Source: Cohnella baijiui (lineage in GTDB: Bacteria > Bacillota > Bacilli > Paenibacillales > Paenibacillaceae). From it: DNA of 64,000 nt. The DNA lies in NCBI RefSeq assembly GCF_020731285.1, contig NZ_JAJFOW010000038.1, positions 1-64,000 of the forward strand, given 5' to 3'. The notes below the pieces were generated by a model. That model had not been told where the DNA came from. It ran no database searches and saw nothing but the letters and a program-made list of their open reading frames with translations. Positions within the stretch are counted from its first letter, which is position 1; each line of letters begins with the position of its first letter. Below, one piece after another: positions 45,266-54,848 of this stretch. The translations under genes were made by a program, and so were the position numbers.

Positions 45266-47486
45266 AGAACCGACAATCGAGCAGATCGCCGAGCAGAAAA
45301 TCTACAAGCAATTCGGCGTGTCCGACTCCGAATACGCACTCATTTGCGACTTTCTGGGCCGCCGGCCGAACTACACCGAGATCGGCGTGTTCAGCGTCAT
45401 GTGGTCGGAGCATTGCGCGTACAAAAACTCCAAGCCGCTGCTGCGCCGCTTTCCGACGACGGGACCGCGCGTCCTGATGGGCCCGGGCGAAGGCGCGGGC
45501 ATCGTGGACATCGGCGACAAGCAGGCCGTCGTGTTCAAGATCGAGTCGCACAACCACCCGTCCGCCGTCGAGCCGTATCAAGGCGCGGCCACGGGCGTGG
45601 GCGGCATCATCCGCGACATCTTCTCGATGGGCTCCCGTCCGATCGCGCTGCTCAACTCGCTGCGCTTCGGCAAGCTCGAGAACGACCGCGTGCGCTACCT
45701 GTTCGAGCACGTCGTCAGCGGCATCGCCGGCTACGGCAACTGCATCGGCATCCCGACCGTCGCGGGCGAGGTCATGTTCGACGAAGCGTACGAAGGCAAC
45801 CCGCTCGTCAACGCCATGTGCGTCGGCCTCATCGATCATGACAAGATTCAGCGCGGCGTCGCCAAAGGCGTCGGCAACCCCGTCTTCTACGTCGGCCCGG
45901 CCACCGGCCGCGACGGCATCCACGGCGCGACGTTCGCATCCGAAGACCTGACCGCCGAATCCGAGGCCAAGCGCTCCGCCGTCCAGGTCGGCGATCCGTT
46001 CATGGAGAAGCTGGTCATGGAAGCGACGCTCGAGCTGATCGACTCCGGCATCGTCCTCGGCATCCAGGACATGGGGGCGGCAGGTCTCACGTGCTCCAGC
46101 GCCGAGATGGCGAGCAAGGCCGGCAACGGCATGGAACTGTACCTCGACGAGGTGCCGCAGCGCGAGGAAGGCATGACCGCGTACGAGATGATGCTGTCCG
46201 AATCGCAGGAGCGGATGCTCTTCGTCACCGAGCCGCGGCACGAAGCGCAGGCGAAGGCGATCTTCGAGCGCTGGGGCCTCCATTGCGCCAAGGTGGGCAA
46301 AGTAACGGACGACGGTCGTCTGCGCTTGTTCCACAAGGGCGAGCAGGTCGCCGACATGCCGGTCAAGGCGCTCGTCGACGACTGCCCGATTTACGAAAAG
46401 CCTTCGAAGGTGCCGGACTACTACTTGAAAAACGGCTCGATCGATACGAACCGCTACGAGCAGGCGCTGGACCTGAACGACGCGCTGAAAAAGGTGCTCG
46501 GCTCCCCGTCGCTCGCGAGCAAAGAGTGGGTATATAGCCAATACGACTACCAAGTCCGCACGTCCACGGCCGTCGTGCCGGGCTCGGACGCCGCCGTCGT
46601 CGCGATCCGCGGCACGCGCAAGGCGCTGGCGATGACGACCGACTGCAACGGCCGCTACGTCTATCTCGATCCGGAAGTCGGGGGACGCATCGCCGTCGCC
46701 GAAGCGGCGCGCAACATCGTCTGCTCCGGCGGCGAACCGCTCGCCATCACGGACAACCTGAACTTCGGCTCTCCGGAAAAGCCGGAAGTGTTCTGGCAGA
46801 TGGAAAAGGCCGTCGACGGCATGGCCGAAGCCTGCCGCTTCCTCGAGACGCCCGTCATCGGCGGCAACGTGTCGCTATACAATGAGAATACGAAGGGCGC
46901 GATCTACCCGACGCCGGTCGTCGGCATGGTCGGCCTGATTACGGATCTGGATCATATCACGACGCAAGAATTCAAAGCCGAAGGCGACGTCCTCTTCCTG
47001 CTCGGCGAGACGAAGGCGGAGATCGGCGGCAGCGAATTCCAGTACGCGGTGCACGGCCTCACCGAAGGCCGTCCGCCGGAGATCGACCTCGAAGTCGAGA
47101 AGGCGCTGCACGGCGCCGTCCTCGGCGCCATCCGCCAAGGGCTCGTCGCCTCCGCGCACGATCTGTCCGAGGGCGGCCTCGCGGCTGCCGTCGCCGAAGC
47201 GACCTTCGGCCGCGGCCTCGGCGCCCGGGTGGACTTCGCGACGAATCTGCGTCCCGACCTCGCGCTGTTCAGCGAATCCCAATCGCGGATTCTCCTGTCG
47301 GCGAAGCCGGAGCAAGCGGAGAAGCTGGCGGCTTGGATGTCCGCCCAAGACGTGCCCGCGCAACGGCTCGGCACGGTTGGCGGCGACCGCCTGACGATCG
47401 CGGTGAACGGACATACGGCTATCGACGCATCTGTGAACGAATTCCGCCACGAATGGAAGGAAGCGATCCCATGCCGGATGCAGTAA
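45243..47486 (+). CDS. purL: FGAM synthase, small-type PurL
   Basis: Catalyses FGAR to FGAM with ATP and ammonia from PurQ. At 747 aa it is the small PurL that needs PurS and Pur[33 protein letters not shown] and the [14 protein letters not shown]-like stretch ([14 protein letters not shown]) mark the family. GGAGGG for its start is inside purQ. Its end overlaps the purF start by 16 nt. Confidence 0.97.
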   Translation: MAQQVSAKEPTIEQIAEQKIYKQFGVSDSEYALICDFLGRRPNYTEIGVFSVMWSEHCAYKNSKPLLRRFPTTGPRVLMGPGEGAGIVDIGDKQAVVFKIESHNHPSAVEPYQGAATGVGGIIRDIFSMGSRPIALLNSLRFGKLENDRVRYLFEHVVSGIAGYGNCIGIPTVAGEVMFDEAYEGNPLVNAMCVGLIDHDKIQRGVAKGVGNPVFYVGPATGRDGIHGATFASEDLTAESEAKRSAVQVGDPFMEKLVMEATLELIDSGIVLGIQDMGAAGLTCSSAEMASKAGNGMELYLDEVPQREEGMTAYEMMLSESQERMLFVTEPRHEAQAKAIFERWGLHCAKVGKVTDDGRLRLFHKGEQVADMPVKALVDDCPIYEKPSKVPDYYLKNGSIDTNRYEQALDLNDALKKVLGSPSLASKEWVYSQYDYQVRTSTAVVPGSDAAVVAIRGTRKALAMTTDCNGRYVYLDPEVGGRIAVAEAARNIVCSGGEPLAITDNLNFGSPEKPEVFWQMEKAVDGMAEACRFLETPVIGGNVSLYNENTKGAIYPTPVVGMVGLITDLDHITTQEFKAEGDVLFLLGETKAEIGGSEFQYAVHGLTEGRPPEIDLEVEKALHGAVLGAIRQGLVASAHDLSEGGLAAAVAEATFGRGLGARVDFATNLRPDLALFSESQSRILLSAKPEQAEKLAAWMSAQDVPAQRLGTVGGDRLTIAVNGHTAIDASVNEFRHEWKEAIPCRMQ

Positions 47487-49015
47487 AATCCGGAAGCCCC
47501 GCCGGCGCGGCCCCCGCGCTGCCCGGCACGCAGACGGAGGGCCTCGCGCCCGCCGAAGCGCGCTTCTGGACCGGAGACTACTATAACCAGGGCAACGGTC
47601 GTGAAGAGATCTTCGACAAGCTGAAGGAAGAATGCGGCGTTTTCGGGGTGTTCGGCCACCCCGACGCCGCCTCGCTCGCCTACTACGGGCTGCACGCGCT
47701 GCAGCACCGCGGCGAGGAGAGCTGCGGCATCTGCACGTCCGACGAGGGGACGTTCCACTATCATCGCGGGATGGGCCTCGTGAAGGAAGTGTTCGACCGC
47801 GACAGGCTGGAAGCCCTAACGGGGAAGAACGCGATCGGCCACGTCCGCTACTCCACGGCGGGCGCGAGCCGGCTCGCGAACGCGCAGCCGCTCGTATTCA
47901 AGTACCGGGACGGCGATCTCGCCGTCTGTACGAACGGCAATCTCGTGAACGAGCCGATCATCCGGCGCGAGCTCGAGGAGATGGGCTCGATCTTTCAGAC
48001 GACGAGCGACACCGAGGTCATCGCGCACATGATCGCGCGCTCGCCCAAAGATCTGGTCGAGGCGGTCAAGGACGCTTTCTCCCGCCTGATCGGGGGCTTC
48101 GCCTTCCTGATCATGACCAAGGACCGGCTCATCGCCGCGTGCGATCCGAACGGACTGCGCCCGCTCGTCCTGGGGCGGCTGGGCGACGCGTATATTTTCG
48201 CGTCCGAGTCGTGCGCCTTCGAGACGATCGGCGCGGAGTACGTGCGCGACGTCCAGCCGGGCGAGCTGCTCGTGCTCGACAAGGACGGACTGCGCGAGGA
48301 CCGCTTCGCCAAGCTCGAGCGCCGCGCCGTCTGCGCGATGGAATACATTTATTTCGCGCGGCCGGACAGCGACATCAATGCCATCAACCTGCACATGTCC
48401 CGCAAGCGGATGGGTCAGCAACTGGCGCAGGAGGCGTTCGTCGACGCGGACATCGTCACGGGCGTGCCCGACTCCAGCATCTCCGCCGCGATCGGCTACG
48501 CCGAACAGACCGGCATCCCGTACGAGCTTGGACTGATCAAAAACAAATACACGGGCCGCACGTTCATCCAGCCGTCGCAGGAGCTGCGCGAGAAGGGCGT
48601 CAAGATGAAGCTTTCCGCCGTGCGCAAAGTCGTGCAGGGCAAGCGCGTCGTCATGATCGACGACTCCATCGTCCGCGGCACGACGTCGCTGCGCATCGTC
48701 AACCTGCTGCGGGAGGCGGGCGCGCTCGAGGTGCACGTGCGGATCACGTCGCCGCCTTTCGCGAACCCGTGCTACTACGGCATCGACACGCCGGACCGCC
48801 GCGACCTCATTGCCTCGAGCAAGACGGTCGAGGAGATCCGCCAGGCGATCAACGCAGACTCGCTCTACTTCCTGAGCCGCGAAGGGCTGCTCGAAGCCGT
48901 CGGCGGCCATCCCGACGAGCAGGACCGCGGTCTGTGCCTCGGCTGCTTCACGAACGACTACCCGACGCGGGTGGAGTTCGAGCACGCCAAGGCGACGTCC
49001 TGCAGCTGCGACTGA
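47471..49015 (+). CDS. purF: Amidophosphoribosyltransferase (Fe-S type) with long propeptide
   Basis: First committed step of purine synthesis: PRPP plus glutamine to phosphoribosylamine. From the ATG at 47471 the protein is 514 aa. The catalytic N-terminal cysteine exposed by self-cleavage is C55 in [13 protein letters not shown], so the propeptide would be 54 residues, against about 11 in B. subtilis. [28 protein letters not shown] and [11 protein letters not shown] supply the four cysteines expected for a 4Fe-4S cluster. [12 protein letters not shown] is the PRPP loop. AAGGAAG precedes the start. A gap of 764 bp to purM follows. Confidence 0.96.
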   Translation: MPDAVKSGSPAGAAPALPGTQTEGLAPAEARFWTGDYYNQGNGREEIFDKLKEECGVFGVFGHPDAASLAYYGLHALQHRGEESCGICTSDEGTFHYHRGMGLVKEVFDRDRLEALTGKNAIGHVRYSTAGASRLANAQPLVFKYRDGDLAVCTNGNLVNEPIIRRELEEMGSIFQTTSDTEVIAHMIARSPKDLVEAVKDAFSRLIGGFAFLIMTKDRLIAACDPNGLRPLVLGRLGDAYIFASESCAFETIGAEYVRDVQPGELLVLDKDGLREDRFAKLERRAVCAMEYIYFARPDSDINAINLHMSRKRMGQQLAQEAFVDADIVTGVPDSSISAAIGYAEQTGIPYELGLIKNKYTGRTFIQPSQELREKGVKMKLSAVRKVVQGKRVVMIDDSIVRGTTSLRIVNLLREAGALEVHVRITSPPFANPCYYGIDTPDRRDLIASSKTVEEIRQAINADSLYFLSREGLLEAVGGHPDEQDRGLCLGCFTNDYPTRVEFEHAKATSCSCD

Positions 49016-49272
49016 GCTGCTGTACGCGCGGGCACTGCGCGTCGGGTAGGCATTGCGCCGTCGGATAGGCGCGCAGCGCATGGCGGCTAGGGCAAGCCGG
49101 CCGCCTTGGGATGGCCGGTCTGGCCCGTCGTGTAGGATGCGAGTCGGCGGCTGCGAGCGGTCGGCCGGGCCGACGCATGGCTGCGAGCCTGCGACTGTGA
49201 GCGGTCTGGCAGCACGATGGCGGCGGCCGCTGCGCTTCATCTCCATCCCGCACGCATGCGGCCAGATGCGGT
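49016..49272. repeat. GC-rich degenerate direct repeats after purF
   Basis: GTCGGGTAGGC and GTCGGATAGGC occur close together, and GGCTGCGAGC occurs twice. No gene, terminator or promoter is recognisable. It fills the first third of the purF-purM gap. Confidence 0.55.
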
Positions 49273-49655
49273 TAGTTGCAATCCTACACCTATTTGACCC
49301 GCTTTTCCCCGAGAATGACCATATAGTTGCAATAATACCTCTATTTTCGTGAAAAACGGCTCGATAACGGAAATGGGACAAATTTAGTTGTACAAATGCA
49401 GCTAGTTGCTCCAAATGGGCGATAAAGCGACGAAATAGATGTACATTTGCACCTAATTGCTCCTAGCGAGCTTTATGGCACCGAAGTAGATGTATACTTG
49501 CACCTAATTGCTCCTAGCGAGCTTTATGGCGCCGAGATAGCTGTACAATTGCACTTAATTACTCGCAGTGGGCGCTATAGCACAGAAGTACATGTATACT
49601 TGCACCAATTTGCTCCTAGCGGGCTTTATGGCACCGTTATAGATGTACAATCGCA
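49273..49655. repeat. Tandem 51-bp array inside the pur operon (purF-purM gap)
   Basis: The TGTAC/TGTAT landmark lies at 49389, 49440, 49491, 49542, 49593 and 49644: six copies exactly 51 bp apart, plus two or so decayed units from 49273 that begin TAGTTGCAAT. Typical unit text: TGTATACTTGCACCTAATTG, CTCCTAGCGAGC, TTTATGGCACCGAAGTAGA. GCTCCTAGCGAGC can form only a short stem. The array lies within a transcribed operon. From 49656 to 49763 nothing else is recognised. Confidence 0.93.
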
Positions 49656-49779
49656 CCATCTGCAAAGATGCAGCCAACTCCCGCCGGTTTCCGTCATGCC
49701 GCGGGACCGTGGACGGGATTTGCCTGCACTTTTGCAGCAGAAGCTCCGATTAATGAAACTTATCAGGGAGGCTTACACT

Positions 49780-50823
49780 GTGTCCGAAGCGTACAAACAG
49801 GCCGGCGTCGACATTGCCGCGGGCAACGAAGCGGTCGAACGGATGAAAAAGCACGTCAAAAGAACGTTCCGCCCCGAGGTGCTGACCGGGCTCGGCGGAT
49901 TCGGCGGGCTGTTCGGCCTGAACAAGGACAAGTACGAGGAGCCGGTGCTCGTATCCGGCACGGACGGCGTCGGCACGAAGCTGAAGCTGGCGTTCCAGAT
50001 GGACAAGCACGACACGATCGGCATCGATGCGGTCGCCATGTGCGTCAACGACGTCGTCGTGACGGGCGCGGAGCCGCTCTTTTTCCTCGACTACCTCGCC
50101 TGCGGACAGCTCGTGCCGGAAAAGATCGAAGCGATCGTCAAAGGCGTAGCCGACGGCTGCGAGCAAGCCGGATGCGCGCTGATCGGCGGCGAGACGGCGG
50201 AAATGCCGGGCATGTACCAGGACGGGGAGTACGACATCGCGGGCTTTACGGTCGGCATCGTGGACAAGCCTAAGGCGATCGACGGCTCCTCGATCGCGCC
50301 GGGCGACGCCGTCATCGGCCTCGGCTCGAGCGGCGTCCACTCGAACGGCTTTTCCCTCGTACGCCGTTTGCTGCTGGAGCAGCAAGGCTACGGATTGGCG
50401 GACAAGCTTCCGGAGCTGGAAGGCAAAACCTTGGGCGAAGTGCTGATCGAGCCGACCCGCATCTACGTCAAATCGGTTCTGAAGCTGCTGGAGCACGTTC
50501 GGGTCAAAGGGATGGCGCATATTACGGGCGGCGGCTTCATCGAGAACATCCCGCGCGTGCTGCCGGAAGGCGTCAACGTCGACATCGAGCGCGGCTCGTG
50601 GCCGGTGCAGCCGGTATTCGGCCTCATGCAGCGCGACGGCAGCATCTCCGACCGCGATATGTACACGACCTTTAACATGGGCATCGGCATGGTGCTCGTC
50701 GTTCCGGCCGAGCAGGCCGAACAGGCGCTTGCGCTCGCGAAGGAAAACGGCGAAGCCGCGTATCTCATCGGCCGTGTGACCGAAGGCAGCCGCATCGTCA
50801 CATTCGGGGGCGTCGAGCTCTAA
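49780..50823 (+). CDS. purM: Phosphoribosylformylglycinamidine cyclo-ligase (AIR synthetase)
   Basis: Converts FGAM to AIR. From the GTG at 49780 the protein is 347 aa, matching B. subtilis PurM (346). The frame stays open far upstream through the 51-bp repeats, but CAGGGAGG lies 8 nt before this GTG and the fold starts here ([18 protein letters not shown]). [22 protein letters not shown] and [12 protein letters not shown] mark the family. Its stop overlaps the purN ATG by one base. Confidence 0.96.
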   Translation: MSEAYKQAGVDIAAGNEAVERMKKHVKRTFRPEVLTGLGGFGGLFGLNKDKYEEPVLVSGTDGVGTKLKLAFQMDKHDTIGIDAVAMCVNDVVVTGAEPLFFLDYLACGQLVPEKIEAIVKGVADGCEQAGCALIGGETAEMPGMYQDGEYDIAGFTVGIVDKPKAIDGSSIAPGDAVIGLGSSGVHSNGFSLVRRLLLEQQGYGLADKLPELEGKTLGEVLIEPTRIYVKSVLKLLEHVRVKGMAHITGGGFIENIPRVLPEGVNVDIERGSWPVQPVFGLMQRDGSISDRDMYTTFNMGIGMVLVVPAEQAEQALALAKENGEAAYLIGRVTEGSRIVTFGGVEL

Positions 50824-51440
50824 TGCCGGCTACCCCATTGCGGATCGCGGTCTTCGCGTCGGGCAGCGGGAGCAACTTCCAAGCGCTGGCGGAAGCCGCC
50901 GGGCGCGGCGCGCTCGGGGCGGAAATCGCGCTGCTCGTCACCGACAAGCCCGACGCTCCCGTCGTCGAGCGGGCGCAACGCTTCGGGATCGACGTCTTCG
51001 CGTTTCGGGCGAAGGCGTATCCGTCCCGCGAAGCCTACGAGGCGGAGATCGTGGCCAAGCTGCGGGAAGCGGATATCGGGCTGATCGTCCTGGCCGGCTA
51101 TATGCGTCTCATCACGGACGTGCTCGTCGCGCCGTATTACGGCCGGATGATCAATATTCACCCGGCGCTGCTGCCCGCCTTTCCCGGCGTCCGGGCGATT
51201 CGGCAGGCGCTGGAATACGGCGTGAAGCTGACGGGGGCGACGGTGCATTTCGTGGACGGCGGCATGGATTCGGGACCGATCATCGCGCAGCGAGCGGTCG
51301 AGATTCGGGGCGACGATACGGAAGAAACGCTGGCGGAGCGGGTGCACGCGGTCGAGCATGCGCTGCTGCCGGAAGCGGTCCGGTGGATTGCCGAGGGCCG
51401 GGTAGCTTTGAACGGGCGGATCGTAACGGTGAGACGATAA
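50823..51440 (+). CDS. purN: Phosphoribosylglycinamide formyltransferase (N10-formyl-THF type)
   Basis: Transfers formyl from 10-formyl-THF to GAR. The 205-aa protein has FASGSGSNFQ at 11-20 and catalytic N111, H113 and D149 (NIHPALLPAFPG, GGMDSGP), at the spacing of the E. coli enzyme (N106, H108, D144). The start codon overlaps the purM stop (TAATG), so translation is likely coupled. Confidence 0.97.
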   Translation: MPATPLRIAVFASGSGSNFQALAEAAGRGALGAEIALLVTDKPDAPVVERAQRFGIDVFAFRAKAYPSREAYEAEIVAKLREADIGLIVLAGYMRLITDVLVAPYYGRMINIHPALLPAFPGVRAIRQALEYGVKLTGATVHFVDGGMDSGPIIAQRAVEIRGDDTEETLAERVHAVEHALLPEAVRWIAEGRVALNGRIVTVRR

Positions 51441-51473
51441 TCAAGCGATAGCGAAGAGGAGTGTTGGGGAATC

Positions 51474-53021
51474 ATGGCGATCAGAAGAGCGCTGGTCAGC
51501 GTATCCGACAAGACGGGCATCACGGAGTTCTGCCGCGAGCTGGCACAGCAAGGCGTGCAGATCATTTCGACGGGCGGGACGCACGCGCTGCTGGAAAAGG
51601 AAGGCGTGCCGGTCATCGGCATTTCGGACGTAACGGGTTTCCCGGAAATTTTGGACGGACGCGTGAAGACGCTGCATCCAGCTGTGCACAGCGGTCTGCT
51701 GGCCATCCGCGACAGCGCGGAGCACCGCGAAGCGATGGACAAGCTGGGGCTCGACTATATCGACCTCGTCGTGGTGAACTTGTATCCGTTCAAAGAGACG
51801 GTGTCAAAGCCGAACGTCAGCTACGAGGACGCCATCGAGAACATCGATATCGGCGGTCCGACGATGCTGCGCTCCGCGGCCAAAAACCATGCCTTCGTCA
51901 CCGTCGTCGTCGACGCGGGCGACTACGCGCAGGTGCTCGAGGAGATCCGCGGCGGCGGCGACACGACGCTCGAGACGCGCAAGCGCCTCGCGGCCAAAGT
52001 ATTCCGCCATACGTCCGCCTACGACGCGCTCATTTCCGAATACTTCGCCAAGCAGCTCGGCGAGCCGCTGCCGGAAAGCTTGACCGTCACCTACGAGAAG
52101 GTGCAGGAGCTCCGCTATGGCGAAAATCCGCATCAGCAGGCCGCCTTCTACCGCAAACCGATCGCCTCGGGCGCCAACATCACGACGGCCAAGCAGCTGC
52201 ACGGCAAGGAGCTGTCCTACAATAACATCAACGACGCGAACGCGGCGCTCGCGATCGTCGGCGAATTCGACGAGCCGGCCGTCGTCGCGGTGAAGCATAT
52301 GAACCCGTGCGGTGTGGGTATCGGCAAAGACATCGACGAAGCTTACGTCAAAGCGTACGCGTCCGACCCGACGTCGATTTTCGGCGGCATCGTCGCCGCG
52401 AACCGGACGATCGAGGCGCAAACCGCGCAGCGGCTGAGCGAAATCTTCCTCGAGATCGTACTGGCGCCGGACTTCACGCCCGAAGCGCTCGAGATTTTGC
52501 AGCGCAAGAAGAACATCCGCCTGCTCGCGACGGGCAAGACGGCCAGCGCGGCGGAGCGCGAGCCCGAATGGCTCGTCACGAGCGTCGAAGGCGGCATGCT
52601 CGTTCAGCAGAGCGACGTGCATTCGTTGGACGAGTCCGACCTGAAGGTCGTCACGGAACGCCAGCCGACGCCGGAAGAGCTGAAGCAGCTGCTGTTCGCG
52701 TGGAAGGTCGTGAAGCATGTGAAGTCCAACGCGATCCTGCTCGCCGCGGGCAATCAGACGGTCGGCGTCGGGGCCGGCCAGATGAACCGCGTCGGCGCGG
52801 CGCGCATCGCCATCGAGCAAGCGGGCGGCAAGGCGAAGGGCGCGGTGCTTGCTTCGGACGCGTTTTTCCCGATGGGCGACACGCTGGAGCTGGCGGCCCA
52901 GGCGGGCATCACGGCGGTCATCCAGCCGGGCGGCTCGATCAAGGACGAAGAGTCGGTCGCCGTCGCGAACAAATACGGCATCGCGATGATCGTCACGGGC
53001 GTGCGCCACTTCAAGCACTGA
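51474..53021 (+). CDS. purH: Bifunctional AICAR transformylase / IMP cyclohydrolase
   Basis: Last two steps to IMP. The 515-aa protein has an N-terminal MGS-like IMP cyclohydrolase domain ([38 protein letters not shown]) and a C-terminal transformylase domain ([29 protein letters not shown]). GAGGAG lies upstream. A hairpin with a T-rich tail follows it, before purD. Confidence 0.97.
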   Translation: MAIRRALVSVSDKTGITEFCRELAQQGVQIISTGGTHALLEKEGVPVIGISDVTGFPEILDGRVKTLHPAVHSGLLAIRDSAEHREAMDKLGLDYIDLVVVNLYPFKETVSKPNVSYEDAIENIDIGGPTMLRSAAKNHAFVTVVVDAGDYAQVLEEIRGGGDTTLETRKRLAAKVFRHTSAYDALISEYFAKQLGEPLPESLTVTYEKVQELRYGENPHQQAAFYRKPIASGANITTAKQLHGKELSYNNINDANAALAIVGEFDEPAVVAVKHMNPCGVGIGKDIDEAYVKAYASDPTSIFGGIVAANRTIEAQTAQRLSEIFLEIVLAPDFTPEALEILQRKKNIRLLATGKTASAAEREPEWLVTSVEGGMLVQQSDVHSLDESDLKVVTERQPTPEELKQLLFAWKVVKHVKSNAILLAAGNQTVGVGAGQMNRVGAARIAIEQAGGKAKGAVLASDAFFPMGDTLELAAQAGITAVIQPGGSIKDEESVAVANKYGIAMIVTGVRHFKH

Positions 53022-53059
53022 TCATAGCGCGTCCGCATCGGGGGAACCCGGCGGATAGA

Positions 53060-53090
53060 AATAGCGTTACGGCGTAACGCTATTTTCTCT
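53060..53090 (+). terminator. Terminator-like hairpin between purH and purD
   Basis: A perfect 11-bp stem AATAGCGTTAC/GTAACGCTATT with GGC loop, followed by TTCTCT. The tail is weaker than usual, so part of the transcripts may read through. No convincing promoter was found in the remaining 148 bp before purD. Confidence 0.65.
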
Positions 53091-53238
53091 GCGCGGACGA
53101 GGATTAGGCTTGGGCGGCCGGGGGCACGGCGCGGAGGCGCGAGATTGCGGACTGTAACCCGAAATAGTCGGATTACGAGGCGTCGCGCGGCCACATTCAT
53201 AAAGTCGGCATTTCATGCGATGAGGGGGAACTGAAGAC

Positions 53239-54498
53239 ATGCGGATATTGGTTATCGGACGGGGCGGGCGCGAGCACGCGATCATTTGGGCGCTGAAGAA
53301 GAGCGAGAAGGTGGAGCAAATCTTCTGCGCGCCGGGCAACGCGGGGATCGGGCAGTTGGCCGAAAACGTGCCGATCGGGGAGATGGAGTTCGACAAGCTC
53401 GTTCAGTTCGCGCAGGACAACGCGGTGAACCTGGTCGTCGTCGGTCCGGACGATCCGCTCGCGGCGGGGGCGGTCGACGCCTTCGAAGCGGCGAAGGTGC
53501 CGGTGTACGGGCCGCGCAAAAACGCAGCCGAGATCGAGGGCAGCAAGATCTTCATGAAGAATCTGCTGAAAAAATACGATATCCCGACCGCCAAGTACGA
53601 GACGTTCACGGACTACGCTGCGGCGCGGGATTACCTGGCCGAGCAGCCGATCCCGATCGTCATCAAGGCGGACGGCCTGGCGGCGGGCAAAGGCGTCACC
53701 GTCTGCTTCACGCGCGAAGAAGCGGAACAGGCGCTGCGCGAGACGATGGTGGACAAGTCGTTCGGCGCGGCCGGCGACAAGGTCGTCATCGAGGAATTCC
53801 TCGCGGGGCAGGAAATGTCCATCCTAGCGTTTGTGGACGGGGAGACGGTACGCGCAATGCCGGCCGCCCAGGATCACAAGCCGGTCTTCGACGGCGACAA
53901 GGGGCCGAATACGGGCGGGATGGGGACGTACTCCCCGCTGCCGCACATCGACCCCGCGATCATCGAGGAAGCGATCGAGCGCATCGTGAAGCCGACGGCC
54001 CGCGCGATGGTCGCCGAAGGGCGCCCGTTCCGCGGCGTGCTGTTTGCCGGACTCATGATCACGGCCGACGGCCCGAAGACGATCGAGTTCAACGCGCGCT
54101 TCGGCGATCCGGAGACCCAAGTCGTTCTGCCGCGGCTGAAAACCGATCTCGTAGACATCTTCCTGGCGTCGCTGAACGGCCGTCTGAACGAAATTGACAT
54201 TGCCTGGAGCGACGAGGCGGCAGTCTGCGTCATATTGGCATCCGGGGGCTACCCGGGCGACTACCCGAAAGGGCTGCCGATCCGCGGTCTCGACCAGGCC
54301 GGGGATGCGCTGGTGTTTCATGCCGGTACGGTGGAGAAAGACGGCGAGATCGCCACAGCCGGCGGTCGCGTGCTCGGCGTCGTCGGACGGGGCGCGGGAA
54401 TCGCCGAGGCGCGGGCCAAGGCGTACGAAGCCGCGGAGCGCATCTCCTTTGAAGGCAAGATCAACCGTACGGATATCGCAGCCAAGGCCCTGGTTTAA
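53239..54498 (+). CDS. purD: Phosphoribosylamine-glycine ligase (GAR synthetase)
   Basis: ATP-grasp ligase joining phosphoribosylamine and glycine. The 419-aa protein shows VIGRGGREHAI, GPDDPLAAG, IKADGLAAGKGV, the typical DHKPVFDGDKGPNTGGMG, and FNARFGDPETQ. GAGGGGGA precedes the ATG. It is the last pur gene, separated from purH by 217 bp with a terminator-like hairpin, so its level may differ from the rest. Confidence 0.97.
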   Translation: MRILVIGRGGREHAIIWALKKSEKVEQIFCAPGNAGIGQLAENVPIGEMEFDKLVQFAQDNAVNLVVVGPDDPLAAGAVDAFEAAKVPVYGPRKNAAEIEGSKIFMKNLLKKYDIPTAKYETFTDYAAARDYLAEQPIPIVIKADGLAAGKGVTVCFTREEAEQALRETMVDKSFGAAGDKVVIEEFLAGQEMSILAFVDGETVRAMPAAQDHKPVFDGDKGPNTGGMGTYSPLPHIDPAIIEEAIERIVKPTARAMVAEGRPFRGVLFAGLMITADGPKTIEFNARFGDPETQVVLPRLKTDLVDIFLASLNGRLNEIDIAWSDEAAVCVILASGGYPGDYPKGLPIRGLDQAGDALVFHAGTVEKDGEIATAGGRVLGVVGRGAGIAEARAKAYEAAERISFEGKINRTDIAAKALV

Positions 54499-54520
54499 CA
54501 AGCCGGGCAGCCGCGGCCAA

Positions 54521-54566
54521 AGCCGCCGAAACGCCCGGAAAGGGTCGCTCGGCGGCTTTTTCTTTT
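54521..54566 (+). terminator. Intrinsic terminator of the pur operon
   Basis: AGCCGCCGA pairs with TCGGCGGCT, followed by TTTTTCTTTTT. Confidence 0.92.
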
Positions 54567-54612
54567 TGGCGGATGCCAAGTGTCGCCTGAATAGGCGCGC
54601 GGAAATTGCGCA

Positions 54613-54732
54613 TCATTGCTTGTAAAACAAGCTTTTGCGGTTCTTCACGACATAGCCGACCGCGAGGATCGTGCCGACGATCAGAATCGCCGTCAGGACG
54701 TGGTGGGACAGCCAGGACACGAACGTCGTCAT
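54613..54732 (-). CDS. 39-aa single-pass membrane protein, unknown
   Basis: A short reading frame: MTTFVSWLSHHVLTAILIVG, then a continuing helix to about residue 29, then a basic tail (KNRKSLFYKQ). One TM helix at about 12-29 with positive residues after it predicts an N-out, C-in peptide. AGAAGGTGA lies upstream at a usable distance. It sits alone between the pur terminator and the BpsA-family gene, both on the far side of terminators or stops. No family is recognised. Confidence 0.65.
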   Translation of the reverse strand: MTTFVSWLSHHVLTAILIVGTILAVGYVVKNRKSLFYKQ

Positions 54733-54848
54733 CTCCGTTCACCTTCTTCCGCGGAATGGGTTTGTCCCTAGTTTGTCCGTCATTCGGCATTTATAAGTTT
54801 CAGTTCTTTCCCTTTCCGTGCATCTCGTCCCTTCCGGCTTGAGTCAAA

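Noticed and set aside
49447-49779. Upstream extension of the purM frame
   Set aside because: It reads the 51-bp repeats (51 is a multiple of 3, so the frame stays open); the true GTG with CAGGGAGG is at 49780.
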